A stretch of DNA of 64,000 nt from an uncultured Verrucomicrobiota bacterium (GCA_903869675.1 CAIQAB010000006.1:1-64000), one strand, 5' to 3'. Positions 33,093 to 43,669 are shown, numbered from the stretch's first letter. The notes: a model not told the origin generated them from the letters alone. Numbers and translations are program-made.

Positions 33093-33641
33093 TCAGGCGA
33101 TCTTCGTCCCGAGCTGGGCCAGCACATGCAAGACTAGCGTCTCCGGCTCCATCAACCGGCCCGCGCCACTCTCGCCACAGGCCAGCGCGCCCGATTCCGG
33201 CGGAAGCACCCGCACCCCCATGCCGGCGAGCCGGGCAACGCTGGCGGCGGTGGCCGGATGCGCCCACATGGCGGTGTTCATGGCCGGCGCCACCCACCAG
33301 GGTTTTTTCGGCAGCTCCCACGCCAGAAAAAGCGCCCCCACGGGATCATCCGCCAGCCCGCCCGCGAGGCGGTTGAGCGTATTCGCCGAGGCCGGACAAA
33401 CCAGCGCGAGATCGGCCCAGCGCGCGAGGTCGATGTGATCCATCGCCCGGCCCGGTTCCCAAAGATCGGTGAACGGCGCCCGCCCGGTCAGGCCCTCCAG
33501 CGTGGACGCGCCGATAAACCGTAGCGCGCCCGCCGTCGCCACCGTCTGCACCTCCACCCCGGCCTGCGCGAGCCGCGAGATCGCGTGGCAAGCCTTGTAA
33601 CAGGAGATCGAACCGGAGAGGGCGAAAAGCAGGCGGGCCAT
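33093..33641 (-). CDS. coaC: Phosphopantothenoylcysteine decarboxylase, stand-alone CoaC flavoprotein
   Basis: CoaC is an FMN enzyme that decarboxylates phosphopantothenoylcysteine. I start at the ATG 33641-33639, giving 182 residues. It has the HFCD-family opening LLFALSGSISCYKACHAIS, the catalytic His in AMDHIDLARWADLALVCPASANT, the PAMNTAMW motif (about 122-129) and the late LACGESGAGRLMEPE substrate clamp. Length fits the flavoprotein domain alone, with no CoaB part. It lies between panB and coaB on the same strand, completing the order of the pathway. Confidence 0.9.
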   Translation of the reverse strand: MARLLFALSGSISCYKACHAISRLAQAGVEVQTVATAGALRFIGASTLEGLTGRAPFTDLWEPGRAMDHIDLARWADLALVCPASANTLNRLAGGLADDPVGALFLAWELPKKPWWVAPAMNTAMWAHPATAASVARLAGMGVRVLPPESGALACGESGAGRLMEPETLVLHVLAQLGTKIA

Positions 33642-33674
33642 GGGAAAAACAGATAACGCGGGCCGCACCCCGCC

Positions 33675-34475
33675 TCAATAACTCTCCTCCGCGGCCGGAA
33701 AAGTCCGCGCCGCCGTGGCCGCCGCGAAGGCTGCCAAACCCGCCCGTGCCGCCTCGCCCCCCGCCGCGAATTCCCGCACGAAACGCGGCCGCCGCCCCGG
33801 AGTGAGCCCCAGCAAGTCCGCCATCACCAAAACCTGCCCGTCGCAACCCGCGCCCGCGCCGATGCCGATGGTCGGCACCGCCAGGGCGGCCGTGAGGCCG
33901 GCCGCCACCGCCGCCGGCACACACTCCAAAACGATCCCGAACACGCCCGCCGCTTCCAATGCCCGCGCCTGGCGCAAAAGGGCATCAGCGGCAGCCGCCG
34001 TCTTCCCCTGCACTTTGTAACCGCCCAGCGCATGCACCGTCTGCGGCGTCAGCCCAAGGTGCCCCATCACCGGGACGCCAGACTGGACAAGATGGGCAAT
34101 AACGTCCGCGTGGCCGTCCACTCCCTCGATTTTGACTGCGTGGGCGCCGGAGCGGAGCAGCAGGGTCGCGACCTCAACCGCGTGGGCCGTGCCGCGCCGG
34201 GCGGCAAGGAAGGGAAAATCCGCCACCAAAAAACGCAGCCCGCCCGGCGCACCCAGCCCGCGCGCAACGGCGGCGGTGTGGCGGGCCATGATCTCCGGCG
34301 TCGCCGAAAACGTGGTCGCTTCGCCATCAATCACGGTGGCGAGCGAGTCACCCACCAACACGCAATCAACCGCCGAGTCCGCCAGCAACGCGGCCTCCCA
34401 ATGGGTGTGGGCCGAGACCATGCCGATGGGCGCCAGCCCCTTGCGTGCGCGGAATTCGAGGACGGACGTGATCAT
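33675..34475 (-). CDS. panB: 3-methyl-2-oxobutanoate hydroxymethyltransferase
   Basis: PanB forms ketopantoate from alpha-ketoisovalerate and methylene-tetrahydrofolate. The ATG at 34475-34473 gives 266 residues. Family marks are VSAHTHWEAALLADSAVDCVLVGDSLATVI (metal and substrate region), VKIEGV, VMGHLGLTPQTVHALGGYKVQGK and the catalytic-Glu strand IVLECVPAAVA. PTIGIGAGAGCDGQVLV then follows. It opens the minus-strand pantothenate/CoA block and diverges from glpK over 118 bases. Confidence 0.96.
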   Translation of the reverse strand: MITSVLEFRARKGLAPIGMVSAHTHWEAALLADSAVDCVLVGDSLATVIDGEATTFSATPEIMARHTAAVARGLGAPGGLRFLVADFPFLAARRGTAHAVEVATLLLRSGAHAVKIEGVDGHADVIAHLVQSGVPVMGHLGLTPQTVHALGGYKVQGKTAAAADALLRQARALEAAGVFGIVLECVPAAVAAGLTAALAVPTIGIGAGAGCDGQVLVMADLLGLTPGRRPRFVREFAAGGEAARAGLAAFAAATAARTFPAAEESY

Positions 34476-34593
34476 GGGGAAAACCACCACCCTGCCCGCC
34501 CCACCCCGCCGTGTCCACCCCGTTAGACCGCACCATGAACTACTCGCCCTCGGCCAGACTCAGGCCCAAATATTAACCCGCTCCACCCGCCCC

Positions 34594-36087
34594 ATGCCCC
34601 GCCGCCACCTTCTGGCCCTTGACCAGGGCACCACTTCTTCCCGCGCCATCGTCTTCGATCTCTCCGGCCGGCCTCTCGCCTCGGCCCGACGCGAGTTCGC
34701 CCAACACTACCCCCACCCCGGGTGGGTCGAACACAACCCGAATGACCTCTGGAGCACCACGCGCGATTGCGCAGCCGAGGCCCTCGCCCGCGCCGGCCTG
34801 GACGATACCGGCGTCGCCGCCGTAGGCATCACCAACCAGCGCGAGACCACCCTGCTCTGGGATCGCCGCACCGGCGCCCCCGTGCACCCCGCCATCGTCT
34901 GGCAGGACCGGCGCACCGCCGACCGCTGCGAAACGCTCCGCACCGCCGGCGCCGAGCCCTTCGTCGCCGCCCGCACCGGCCTGCGCCTCGACCCCTACTT
35001 CTCGGCCACCAAACTCGCCTGGCTGCTCGACCATACGCCCGGCGCCCGCACCGCCGCCGAGGCCGGGCATCTCGCCTTCGGCACCGTGGATACCTGGCTG
35101 CTCTGGCACCTCACCGCTGGCCGCGTCCACGCCACCGACGTCTCCAACGCCTCCCGCACCCTGCTGCTCAATCTGCAAACCCTGGCGTGGGACGCGGAAC
35201 TGCTCCGTTTGTTTAACATCCCCGTTTCCGTGCTGCCCGAGGTGCGCGACACGGCGGGCCTTTTCGGCGAGGTTGCCCCCGGCCTGCCCGGCGCCGGCGC
35301 GCCCATCGCCGCGCTCGTCGGCGACCAACAAGCCGCACTCTTCGGTCAAGGCTGCCTCGCCCCCGGTTCCGCCAAGGCCACCTACGGAACCGGTTGCTTC
35401 CTCCTGCTCAACACCGGGGCCGCACCGGTCGTCTCCCGGCACCAACTCCTCACCACCGCCGCTTGGCGCTTCGGCGGCCACGCCACCTATGCACTGGAAG
35501 GCGCCGTCTTCGCCGCCGGCGCCGTCGTGCAATGGCTGCGCGACGAGTTAAAACTGGTCGCCTCCGCCGCCGAGCTCGATGCTCTCGCCGCCTCCGTGCC
35601 CGACGCCGGCGGGGCCTGGCTGGTGCCCGCCTTCACCGGCCTCGGCGCCCCGCATTGGGACCCGCACGCACGCGGCGCGCTCGTCGGATTGACCCGCGGC
35701 ATCAACCGCGCCCACGTCTGCTACGCTGCCCTCGAATCCATCGCCATGCAGACCGTCGATCTGCTGGCCGCGATGGAACAAGATGCCGCCATCACCCTGC
35801 CCGAACTGCGGGTCGACGGTGGCGCCAGCCAGAGCACACCCCTCCTGCGCCTCCAAGCCGACCGGCTCGGCCGCCCCGTCATCCGCCCGGCCTGCATCGA
35901 GACGACCGCCCTCGGCGCGGCCGCCCTCGCCGGAGTCGGCACAGGGCTGATAGGACCAGATGCCTTCGCCGCCGACCGGTCCGGCGAGGTCCGTGTCGAA
36001 CCGGCCCTCGACCCCGCCACCCGCGCTGCCCGCCACGCCGAGTGGATCCGTGCCGTCGCCCGCACCCGCGACTGGGCCCGACCATGA
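34594..36087 (+). CDS. glpK: Glycerol kinase
   Basis: GlpK makes glycerol 3-phosphate from glycerol and ATP. The ATG at 34594 gives 497 residues; the frame runs open further upstream but overlaps panB antisense. FGGY-family marks are LALDQGTTSSRAIVFD at the start, EHNPNDLW, GITNQRETTLLWDRRTG, AIVWQDRRTA, and GDQQAALFGQGC. Later it has ATYGTGCFLL and RVDGGASQSTPLL. Its stop overlaps glpD by ATGA, so kinase and dehydrogenase are translationally coupled. No glycerol facilitator is adjacent. Confidence 0.96.
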   Translation: MPRRHLLALDQGTTSSRAIVFDLSGRPLASARREFAQHYPHPGWVEHNPNDLWSTTRDCAAEALARAGLDDTGVAAVGITNQRETTLLWDRRTGAPVHPAIVWQDRRTADRCETLRTAGAEPFVAARTGLRLDPYFSATKLAWLLDHTPGARTAAEAGHLAFGTVDTWLLWHLTAGRVHATDVSNASRTLLLNLQTLAWDAELLRLFNIPVSVLPEVRDTAGLFGEVAPGLPGAGAPIAALVGDQQAALFGQGCLAPGSAKATYGTGCFLLLNTGAAPVVSRHQLLTTAAWRFGGHATYALEGAVFAAGAVVQWLRDELKLVASAAELDALAASVPDAGGAWLVPAFTGLGAPHWDPHARGALVGLTRGINRAHVCYAALESIAMQTVDLLAAMEQDAAITLPELRVDGGASQSTPLLRLQADRLGRPVIRPACIETTALGAAALAGVGTGLIGPDAFAADRSGEVRVEPALDPATRAARHAEWIRAVARTRDWARP

Positions 36088-37574
36088 ACCGCGTCCACTC
36101 GCTGGAAAAACTCCGCGCCGGCGAGGTCTTCGACCTGCTCGTCATCGGCGGCGGCGCGACAGGGCTGGGCGTGGCGGTCGACGCCGCCGCGCGCGGCTAC
36201 ACCGTGGCCCTGCTCGAACGAGGCGACTTCGCCAGCGGCACCTCCAGCCGCTCGACCAAACTCGTCCACGGCGGAGTCCGCTACCTCCGCCAGGGCGACC
36301 TCACCCTCGTCCGCACCGCCCTACGCGAGCGAGGTCTGCTCGCCCGCAACGCTCCCCACCTCGTCCACACACTCGATTTCATCATACCCGCCTACGGCCT
36401 GACCGACCGCACCTTCTACGGCCTCGGGCTGAAACTCTACGACACGCTGGCCGGCCCGCTCTCCCTCGGGTCCTCCAGGATACTCGGCCGCCACGAAACA
36501 CTGGAGCACTTGCTCAACATCGAGCCGTCCGGCCTGCGCGGCGGCGTCCTCTACCGTGACGCCCAGTTCGACGACGCCCGCCTCGCCATCACGCTCGCGC
36601 TTACCGCAAACGACCACGACGCGGTGCTGCTGAATCATGCCGAGGTCCTCGACTTCACCCGCGAAGACGGGCGGATCACCGGCGTGCTCGTGCGCGACCG
36701 CATCGGCGGCGGCGACCTCAGCGTCCGAGCCCGCTTCGTGATCAATGCCACCGGCGTGTATGTCGACGCCCTCCGCGCACTCGAAGATCCTGCCGCCGCG
36801 CCGCGGGTAAGCGTGAGCCAAGGCGCGCACCTCGTGCTGCCGCGCCGCTTTCTCCCTGGCGCCAGCGCCCTGATGGTGCCCAAGACCGACGACGGGCGCG
36901 TGCTCTTCGCCATCCCGTGGCGTGACCGTGTGCTGGTCGGCACAACCGATACGGCCCGGCCCGCACCCGAGGCCGAGCCGCGCGCGCTAGCCGAGGAGTG
37001 CGCCTTTCTGCTCTCACACGCCCGCCGCTACCTCTCCGAAACCCCCTCGGCCGGGGACGTGTTAAGCGTCTTCGCCGGTCAGCGACCACTGGTGCGCGGC
37101 AAAGCCGGCGCAGAGACGAAGAGCCTATCACGCGACCACTCCATTTCGATCGGACCGGGCGGCTTGCTGACTGTTGCCGGCGGCAAGTGGACCACCTACC
37201 GGGCCATCGCCGAGGAGATCGTGGACCTCGCGGCTAAAATCACAGGGCTGCCCCCAAAGCCCTGCCCCACCGCCGGCCTGCCCTTACGCGCCTCCACCCC
37301 GATCCTCCCCGGCTCGGAACCGCTCCACCGCCAGCTGCCCTACTTTGAAGCCGAGGTCCGCCGCGCCGCGCGGGAGGAAGCCGCCCAGACAGTCGAGGAT
37401 GTGCTCTCGCGACGCACCCGCTGCTTGTTGCTCAACGCCCGTGCCGCATCCGCTTGCGCGCCACGCGTCGCCGCCATCCTCGCCGAGGAACTAGGCCACG
37501 AAGACGCCTGGATCGCCGCCCAGACGGCCGCTTTCCAGACGCTCGCGGCAGACTACCTCTACCCGGTCGATTGA
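36084..37574 (+). CDS. glpD: Glycerol-3-phosphate dehydrogenase, FAD-dependent
   Basis: GlpD oxidises glycerol 3-phosphate to dihydroxyacetone phosphate and passes electrons to quinone at the membrane. The 496-residue product has the FAD-binding LLVIGGGATGLGVAVDAAARG (about 19-39) and GTSSRSTKLVHGGVRYL. DAQFDDARLAITLAL and ATGVYVDALR follow, then FAGQRPLVR, and TVAGGKWTTYR near the C-terminal FAD contact. The DAO_C-type cap closes the protein. It follows glpK with a 4-base overlap, giving a glycerol-use operon. Confidence 0.95.
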   Translation: MNRVHSLEKLRAGEVFDLLVIGGGATGLGVAVDAAARGYTVALLERGDFASGTSSRSTKLVHGGVRYLRQGDLTLVRTALRERGLLARNAPHLVHTLDFIIPAYGLTDRTFYGLGLKLYDTLAGPLSLGSSRILGRHETLEHLLNIEPSGLRGGVLYRDAQFDDARLAITLALTANDHDAVLLNHAEVLDFTREDGRITGVLVRDRIGGGDLSVRARFVINATGVYVDALRALEDPAAAPRVSVSQGAHLVLPRRFLPGASALMVPKTDDGRVLFAIPWRDRVLVGTTDTARPAPEAEPRALAEECAFLLSHARRYLSETPSAGDVLSVFAGQRPLVRGKAGAETKSLSRDHSISIGPGGLLTVAGGKWTTYRAIAEEIVDLAAKITGLPPKPCPTAGLPLRASTPILPGSEPLHRQLPYFEAEVRRAAREEAAQTVEDVLSRRTRCLLLNARAASACAPRVAAILAEELGHEDAWIAAQTAAFQTLAADYLYPVD

Positions 37575-37584
37575 GTCCCGGCGA

Positions 37585-39051
37585 CTACTGCGCCGGCACC
37601 AACCGCACCACGCGGCCCGGATCCTCCAGACACACGTAAACCAAGCCGTCCGGCCCGGTCTGCACCGAACGCACCCGGCCGATACCGCGAAACAACACCT
37701 CTTGGGATTTCACCTTCCCTCCTTCGAGGACGAGGCGGCGCAGCTCCTGCTGTTTCAAGGAGCCGATCAGGATGTTGCCCTTCCAGCCGGGAAAACGCTC
37801 ACCGACGTAAAAATCGAGGCCGCAGACTGCGATCGAGGGCGTCCAGTGAATAACCGGCTGCTCCAGCCCGTCGCGCGCGGTCTCGGCGGTGATGGGCGTG
37901 CCATTGTAATTCATGCCGTAGGTGATGAGCGGCCAGCCAAAGTTACCGCCGCGCTTGATACGGTTAAGCTCGTCGCCGCCGCGCGGACCATGCTCGTTTT
38001 CCCAAATTTCAAGGCCGTCGCCGGTGGTGCCTGGGCGCGCCGCCAACCCCTGCGGGTTGCGGTGGCCGTAGCTCCAGATCGTGGGCAGGGCACCCGGGAC
38101 GGATACGAAGGGATTGTCGGCCGGCACACGACCGTCGTCGAAAATACGATGGATCTTGCCGTTGGGCCGCGTGAGATCTTGAGCCTGCTCCTGGGCGCCG
38201 CGCTCACCGATGCCGAAGAAAAGATAGCCCTGGTCAAACACCAGCCGCGTGCCGAAGTGCACACCGGCCTTGCGATAGAGCGCCCGCGGCGCGCGATAGA
38301 TTTCCTGCTCATCCGTCCAACGACCAGCGCGGATCCGCCCGCGGACGATGGCGGTCATCGCGGTGCCGTCCTCGCCGGGGTCGCTAAACGCCAGATAGAT
38401 CCAGCCGTTGCCCGGTTGCGCAAAGTCAGGATGGGCCCGAACGACCAGCAAACCACCCTGGCCCTCGGCCCAAACCTTCGGAGTGCCCGCTATGGGCTCT
38501 GGCAAGAGCGCGCCTCCACGCCAAGCCCGCAAGGCTCCGGAGCGCTCAGCGATGAGGAGCCCCTCCTCCCCGGGAAGAAAGGCGACCGACCACGGCACGC
38601 CGAGGCCAGTGGCCAAAGTCTCGACCCGGAACGAAGCCGCCTCGCTTTTCACCACGGCGTCGGGGTCGAGAGGCTTGGCGTAGTTCGTGCCCGCTTCGCG
38701 GGCGCGGGCCGCCTTTTCACGAATAAAAACCACCAGCCCGCGCAGTCGGGGCGCGTCCAGCACCTCGCCAAAAGCGGGCATACCCAAGGTGGCGATGCCG
38801 CCAGTGATGATGCGTGTGAGGTGTTCATCACTGCCATCGCCATGCTTCCAAATATCGTCCACCAGACTGCCGCCGAGCCCACCCTCGAGGTTTTCCCCGT
38901 GACAGGAAACGCAGAACTGAGCGTAAAGCTTAGCCGCATCCTTGGTCAGCTCCACTGGAGGAGTGGCCGGGGCAGACTGGGCGGACAACGAAACGGCCGC
39001 CAAAAAAAGGCCGGACCAGAGGCGGAGTGCGGGGGTAAAGGTGGGGGGCAT
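37585..39051 (-). CDS. Cytochrome c-fused PQQ-dependent sugar dehydrogenase
   Basis: The ATG at 39051-39049 gives 488 residues with a signal peptide (ending SLSAQSA), a cytochrome c domain (haem motif CVSCH, C47-C50-H51) and a six-bladed propeller of the soluble glucose/sorbosone dehydrogenase type from about 145. That part includes LGVPWSVAFLPGEEGLLIAERSG, IYLAFSDPGEDGTAMTAIVRG and the closing WTPSIAVCGLDFYVGERFPGWKGNILIGSL. Periplasmic oxidation of a sugar with direct transfer to the attached haem is inferred. No PQQ synthesis genes are seen in the window. Its stop lies 11 bases from glpD's stop. Confidence 0.88.
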   Translation of the reverse strand: MPPTFTPALRLWSGLFLAAVSLSAQSAPATPPVELTKDAAKLYAQFCVSCHGENLEGGLGGSLVDDIWKHGDGSDEHLTRIITGGIATLGMPAFGEVLDAPRLRGLVVFIREKAARAREAGTNYAKPLDPDAVVKSEAASFRVETLATGLGVPWSVAFLPGEEGLLIAERSGALRAWRGGALLPEPIAGTPKVWAEGQGGLLVVRAHPDFAQPGNGWIYLAFSDPGEDGTAMTAIVRGRIRAGRWTDEQEIYRAPRALYRKAGVHFGTRLVFDQGYLFFGIGERGAQEQAQDLTRPNGKIHRIFDDGRVPADNPFVSVPGALPTIWSYGHRNPQGLAARPGTTGDGLEIWENEHGPRGGDELNRIKRGGNFGWPLITYGMNYNGTPITAETARDGLEQPVIHWTPSIAVCGLDFYVGERFPGWKGNILIGSLKQQELRRLVLEGGKVKSQEVLFRGIGRVRSVQTGPDGLVYVCLEDPGRVVRLVPAQ

Positions 39052-39117
39052 GGCGAAATGTTTGGCCTTGGACGCTTGCCCCGCAAGCAGCCGGAAGTCT
39101 CTTTTAAGGGAATTCTG

Positions 39118-39585
39118 ATGCCTTCTAAACCAATACCCGGCTCCACCGGCGAGGTCCTCACCTGCCTGCCCTCGCCTTACCAGCCCCACCCCGCCACCGG
39201 CCTGCTCTACCTCCCGCGTTTCCTCGCCAAGATTCGTTACGTGCAGGCGCACGGGACCCTGCCGAAAAGCTATGCGAAGAACTACAAACGCGGGCTGGAT
39301 CGCTTCCTCTGTCTGCACCTTGGGATCGATCCCGGCGCGGTCGAGACCATGGTGCTCGGCACCGCCCCGGGCGATGATGCCGCAGTCGAGGCCGGCCTGC
39401 GAACCCTGCTACCGATGGAAATCCGGGCGATCAAATGGAACCGCGAACTCTGCCAACGCGGGATGAGCGAGGAGGGTCGAAAGTTCCTCGCCGAAGCCTT
39501 GACCGCCATGGGCTGCGCCGACCGCATCCCCCAGATCGTCAGCGTGCCCGATTTGATCGATTTCGACGAGGGGCGGATCGAGTAA
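39118..39585 (+). CDS. DUF5069 domain-containing protein
   Basis: The 155-residue product resembles DUF5069 proteins, which are common in Verrucomicrobiota and have no known role. Recognisable elements are LLYLPRFLAKIRYVQAHGTLP, the central YKRGLDRFLCLHLGIDPGAV and the acidic end PDLIDFDEGRIE. No signal peptide or membrane segment is present. A GGGA ribosome site lies 8 bases before the ATG. It is a single gene divergent from the PQQ dehydrogenase, and its stop faces that of the histidine kinase gene. Confidence 0.75.
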   Translation: MPSKPIPGSTGEVLTCLPSPYQPHPATGLLYLPRFLAKIRYVQAHGTLPKSYAKNYKRGLDRFLCLHLGIDPGAVETMVLGTAPGDDAAVEAGLRTLLPMEIRAIKWNRELCQRGMSEEGRKFLAEALTAMGCADRIPQIVSVPDLIDFDEGRIE

Positions 39586-39591
39586 AAACGC

Positions 39592-40923
<1,332 letters not shown>

Positions 40924-41034
40924 GGGGACAGCACCAAAATAAAAACGGCTTACAGCACGCACAGGGCCAGACTAGCCATAGTCGCGGCCAGTTGCCCGAC
41001 CCGCCACCAAGCGCCAGACCGAGCAGCCCAGCGC

Positions 41035-41784
41035 TCAGGTGTTCGCCGCCTCAGAAGAACGCCGCTCGGCAAAGCGGTAGCCCACACCACGGATCGTCTC
41101 GATCCAGTCGGCCTCGCCACCCAGTTTTTCCCGCAAACGACGCACATGAGTATCGACCGTGCGGGTCTCGATCTCGGTCTCGTAGTTCCAGACATTAATC
41201 AACAGGTGCTCGCGCGTCTGCACCCGGCCCCGGCGCTCCATCAATAAGCGCAGCAACTTAAACTCGGTTGCCGTCAATTCCACCGGCTGGTCGCTGACCG
41301 TCACCGCATGACGCTCCCCATCCAGCACAATCAGCCCGGCACTTATCAATTTCGGCACCTCCGGCACCCCTTCATTGACCCGGCGCAAGATAGTCTGAAT
41401 CCGCAAAATCAATTCCTTGGTGCTAAATGGCTTACACAGGTAGTCATCCGCCCCGGTCTCCAGACCCTGGATGCGGTCGCTCTCCTCCGTCTTGGCGGTA
41501 AGGAAAATCACCGGCACCTTCTTGAGCTTGGGATCAGCCCGCAACATGCGGCAGATCTGGATGCCATTGAGGTCAGGCATCATCACATCCAGCACCACCA
41601 GATCCGGCAAAAAAGTCCGCGCGAACCCCACACTGCGGTTTGGATCGTTCAAAGCCTCCACCGTGTAGCCTTTGGCCTTGAGCGTATAGCTGAGCAACTC
41701 GGTGACATCCGTCTCGTCATCAACAACGAGAATCTTCTTGGCGGTGGCTGGCGGAGTAGAGTCCGACACGATGGAATTAGACAT
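41035..41784 (-). CDS. phoB: PhoB-like OmpR-family response regulator
   Basis: I use the ATG at 41784-41782, which gives 249 residues. The receiver domain shows KKILVVDDETDV (D22, D23), the phosphorylated Asp at about 66 in DLVVLDVMMPDLNG, the T in FLTAKTEES and K118 in YLCKPFS. The C-terminal winged-helix DNA-binding domain (about 150-245) ends in RTVDTHVRRLREKLGGEADWIETIRGVGYRF, close to PhoB. It precedes the PhoR-like kinase gene on the same strand. A possible Pho box lies upstream at 41851-41868. Phosphate control is likely but not proven. Confidence 0.85.
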   Translation of the reverse strand: MSNSIVSDSTPPATAKKILVVDDETDVTELLSYTLKAKGYTVEALNDPNRSVGFARTFLPDLVVLDVMMPDLNGIQICRMLRADPKLKKVPVIFLTAKTEESDRIQGLETGADDYLCKPFSTKELILRIQTILRRVNEGVPEVPKLISAGLIVLDGERHAVTVSDQPVELTATEFKLLRLLMERRGRVQTREHLLINVWNYETEIETRTVDTHVRRLREKLGGEADWIETIRGVGYRFAERRSSEAANT

Positions 41785-41850
41785 GTTGTAGGGACTGAAT
41801 GAGACGCAGGTTACCATCGCTCGGCTAACCGCCTAGGGGAATCCCTGCGT

Positions 41851-41868
41851 GTTTCACAAATGTTACAG
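41851..41868 (-). promoter_or_regulatory. Possible Pho box upstream of the PhoB-like gene
   Basis: On the minus strand CTGTAAC-ATTT-GTGAAAC forms two 7-bp units repeating at 11 bp, with five of seven positions shared. That is the layout of a PhoB half-site pair. It lies about 67 bases before the regulator start. The match to the known consensus is only partial. Confidence 0.3.
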
Positions 41869-41996
41869 CGGTAAAAGCAGGCGCGACTCCGGTGTTTGCA
41901 ACCGAATACCACGGCGGTGTTCTGGCATTGCTCCGGACGGAGCACGCGGACTACACCCACCCTTCCGCTTTTACCTTCCCCCGTCCTTTCCCGCGC

Positions 41997-42785
41997 ATGT
42001 CACCCGCTCCCAACCTGCTTCCCATGCCCGCGCACGTGGCCATCATCATGGATGGGAACGGTCGCTGGGCCCGGCAGCGAGGTCTGCCGCGGCTTGAAGG
42101 CCACCGTCGCGGCGTCGAATCGGTGCGGACCGTCACCCACGCCGCCCGCGCCCTTGGCATCCGTATGCTCACCCTATACGCGTTCTCGGTTGAGAACTGG
42201 CGCCGACCCGAGGAGGAGGTCGGCGGGCTGATGGCCCTGCTGGAAACCTTCCTCGCCCTTGAAAAAGCCGGCATGATCCGCGATCAAGTCCGCCTGCGCG
42301 CCATCGGCCGCATCGACGCCCTGCCGCCCCGCGCCCGCAGCGCCCTGCTCGACACCATCGCGGCCACCGCCCACTGCACCGGTCACACCCTCGTGCTCGC
42401 ACTGAACTACGGCGCCCGCACCGAGGTGCTTGACGCCGCCCGGGCCTTCGCCGCCGGCGTCGCGGCCGGCACCGCCCGCCTGGAGGACGCCGACACCTGG
42501 GAAGGTTTCGCCCGCCACCTTTACACCCACGACCTACCCGACCCCGACCTCGTCATCCGCACCTCCGGAGAAACCCGCCTGAGCAACTTCCTCCTCGTCC
42601 AGTCCGCCTACGCCGAGTTCGTTTTCAGCCCCGTGCTCTGGCCGGAATTCGGCCGCGCCGAGTTGGAATCCGCAGTAAACGACTACCGCCGCCGCGAACG
42701 CCGCTACGGCCTCACTGGCGAACAAGTTTCCCACCCCGGTCCGGGCATCTCATCACAAACCGAACCCGCCCCAGCCATCATCTAG
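41997..42785 (+). CDS. uppS: Di-trans,poly-cis-undecaprenyl-diphosphate synthase
   Basis: UppS extends farnesyl diphosphate to the C55 carrier lipid for wall synthesis. The ATG at 41997 gives 262 residues; a later ATG at 42024 (MPAHVAIIMDG) is also possible. Family motifs are IIMDGNGRWARQRGLPRLEGHRRG, LTLYAFSVENWRRPEEEV (about 59-76), LVLALNYGARTEVL and the C-terminal DLVIRTSGETRLSNFLLVQSAYAEFVF. It begins the plus-strand block uppS-cdsA-dxr-rseP found in many bacteria. Confidence 0.96.
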   Translation: MSPAPNLLPMPAHVAIIMDGNGRWARQRGLPRLEGHRRGVESVRTVTHAARALGIRMLTLYAFSVENWRRPEEEVGGLMALLETFLALEKAGMIRDQVRLRAIGRIDALPPRARSALLDTIAATAHCTGHTLVLALNYGARTEVLDAARAFAAGVAAGTARLEDADTWEGFARHLYTHDLPDPDLVIRTSGETRLSNFLLVQSAYAEFVFSPVLWPEFGRAELESAVNDYRRRERRYGLTGEQVSHPGPGISSQTEPAPAII

Positions 42786-42821
42786 GCCAAGCACCGGCCG
42801 CCTCATCCCCCTTTTTCTCTC

Positions 42822-43658
42822 ATGCGCCAACGCATCCTCAGCACCTTTGGCCTCTGGGCCGTCGTCATCGGTTGCATCCATTTCTTCGGCGTCACCGGCG
42901 GGGTGTGGCTGATCTCCGCCGTCGCCGTGCTGACCCTGCGCGAGTTCTACCAAATGGTCCACCGCATGGGCCTGGATCCCTTCGATAAGGTCGGCATGAC
43001 CCTCGGCGCACTCGTTATGCTGGCGCCCTTCTACGCCACCCGGCTCCTGCCCGCCGCACCCGAACTCGCCGCCCCCGGCACCATTCTGGCCGCCGCCGTA
43101 GTCGTGTTTGCCCTGCGCGTAATCGCCGAGCGCCGCCCGGACAACCGCGTCGAAACTCTCGCGTGGTCACTCTTCGGCGTGCTCTATGTGCCGTTCATGC
43201 TGTCGTTTCTGGTGCGCATCACCGTCGAGGCCCGCTCCGGCCTGATGCTGGTGATCTGGCTGATCGCAGTGTCAAAGTTCTGCGACGTCGGCGCCCTTCT
43301 CTCCGGTCTCGCCTTCGGCCGCCACAAGATGGCCCCGGACATCAGCCCGAAAAAAACCTGGGAGGGCGCGGTCGGCGGGGTGCTGATCTCGGCCGGCGTC
43401 GGCGCGGCCCTCGCCCACTTCATGGCGCGCTTCTATCCGCCCGAATTCACCCCGCTGCGCGCCGCCCTCATCGCCATGCCGATCGCCATGCTCGCCATCG
43501 TGTCGGACCTGATCGAGTCGGTGATCAAGCGCCGCGCCGACACCAAGGACGCCGGCCAAGCCATCCCCGGCATCGGCGGCATGTTCGATCTGTCCGACAG
43601 CCTCATTCTGACTGCACCGGCCGGCTACATCGCCTTCGCCCTGCTCCACGGGCTCTGA
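42822..43658 (+). CDS. cdsA: Phosphatidate cytidylyltransferase
   Basis: CdsA makes CDP-diacylglycerol from phosphatidate and CTP, the entry to phospholipid head groups. The 278-residue protein has about eight transmembrane helices and the CTP_transf_1 signature late in the chain. That signature is SKFCDVGALLSGLAFGRHKMAPDISPKKTWEGAVGG, followed by the closing SDLIESVIKRRADTKDAGQAIPGIGGMFDLSDSL. It lies 36 bases after uppS and 11 before dxr, as in the standard operon. Confidence 0.95.
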   Translation: MRQRILSTFGLWAVVIGCIHFFGVTGGVWLISAVAVLTLREFYQMVHRMGLDPFDKVGMTLGALVMLAPFYATRLLPAAPELAAPGTILAAAVVVFALRVIAERRPDNRVETLAWSLFGVLYVPFMLSFLVRITVEARSGLMLVIWLIAVSKFCDVGALLSGLAFGRHKMAPDISPKKTWEGAVGGVLISAGVGAALAHFMARFYPPEFTPLRAALIAMPIAMLAIVSDLIESVIKRRADTKDAGQAIPGIGGMFDLSDSLILTAPAGYIAFALLHGL

Positions 43659-43669
43659 GCCTCCGCCCC

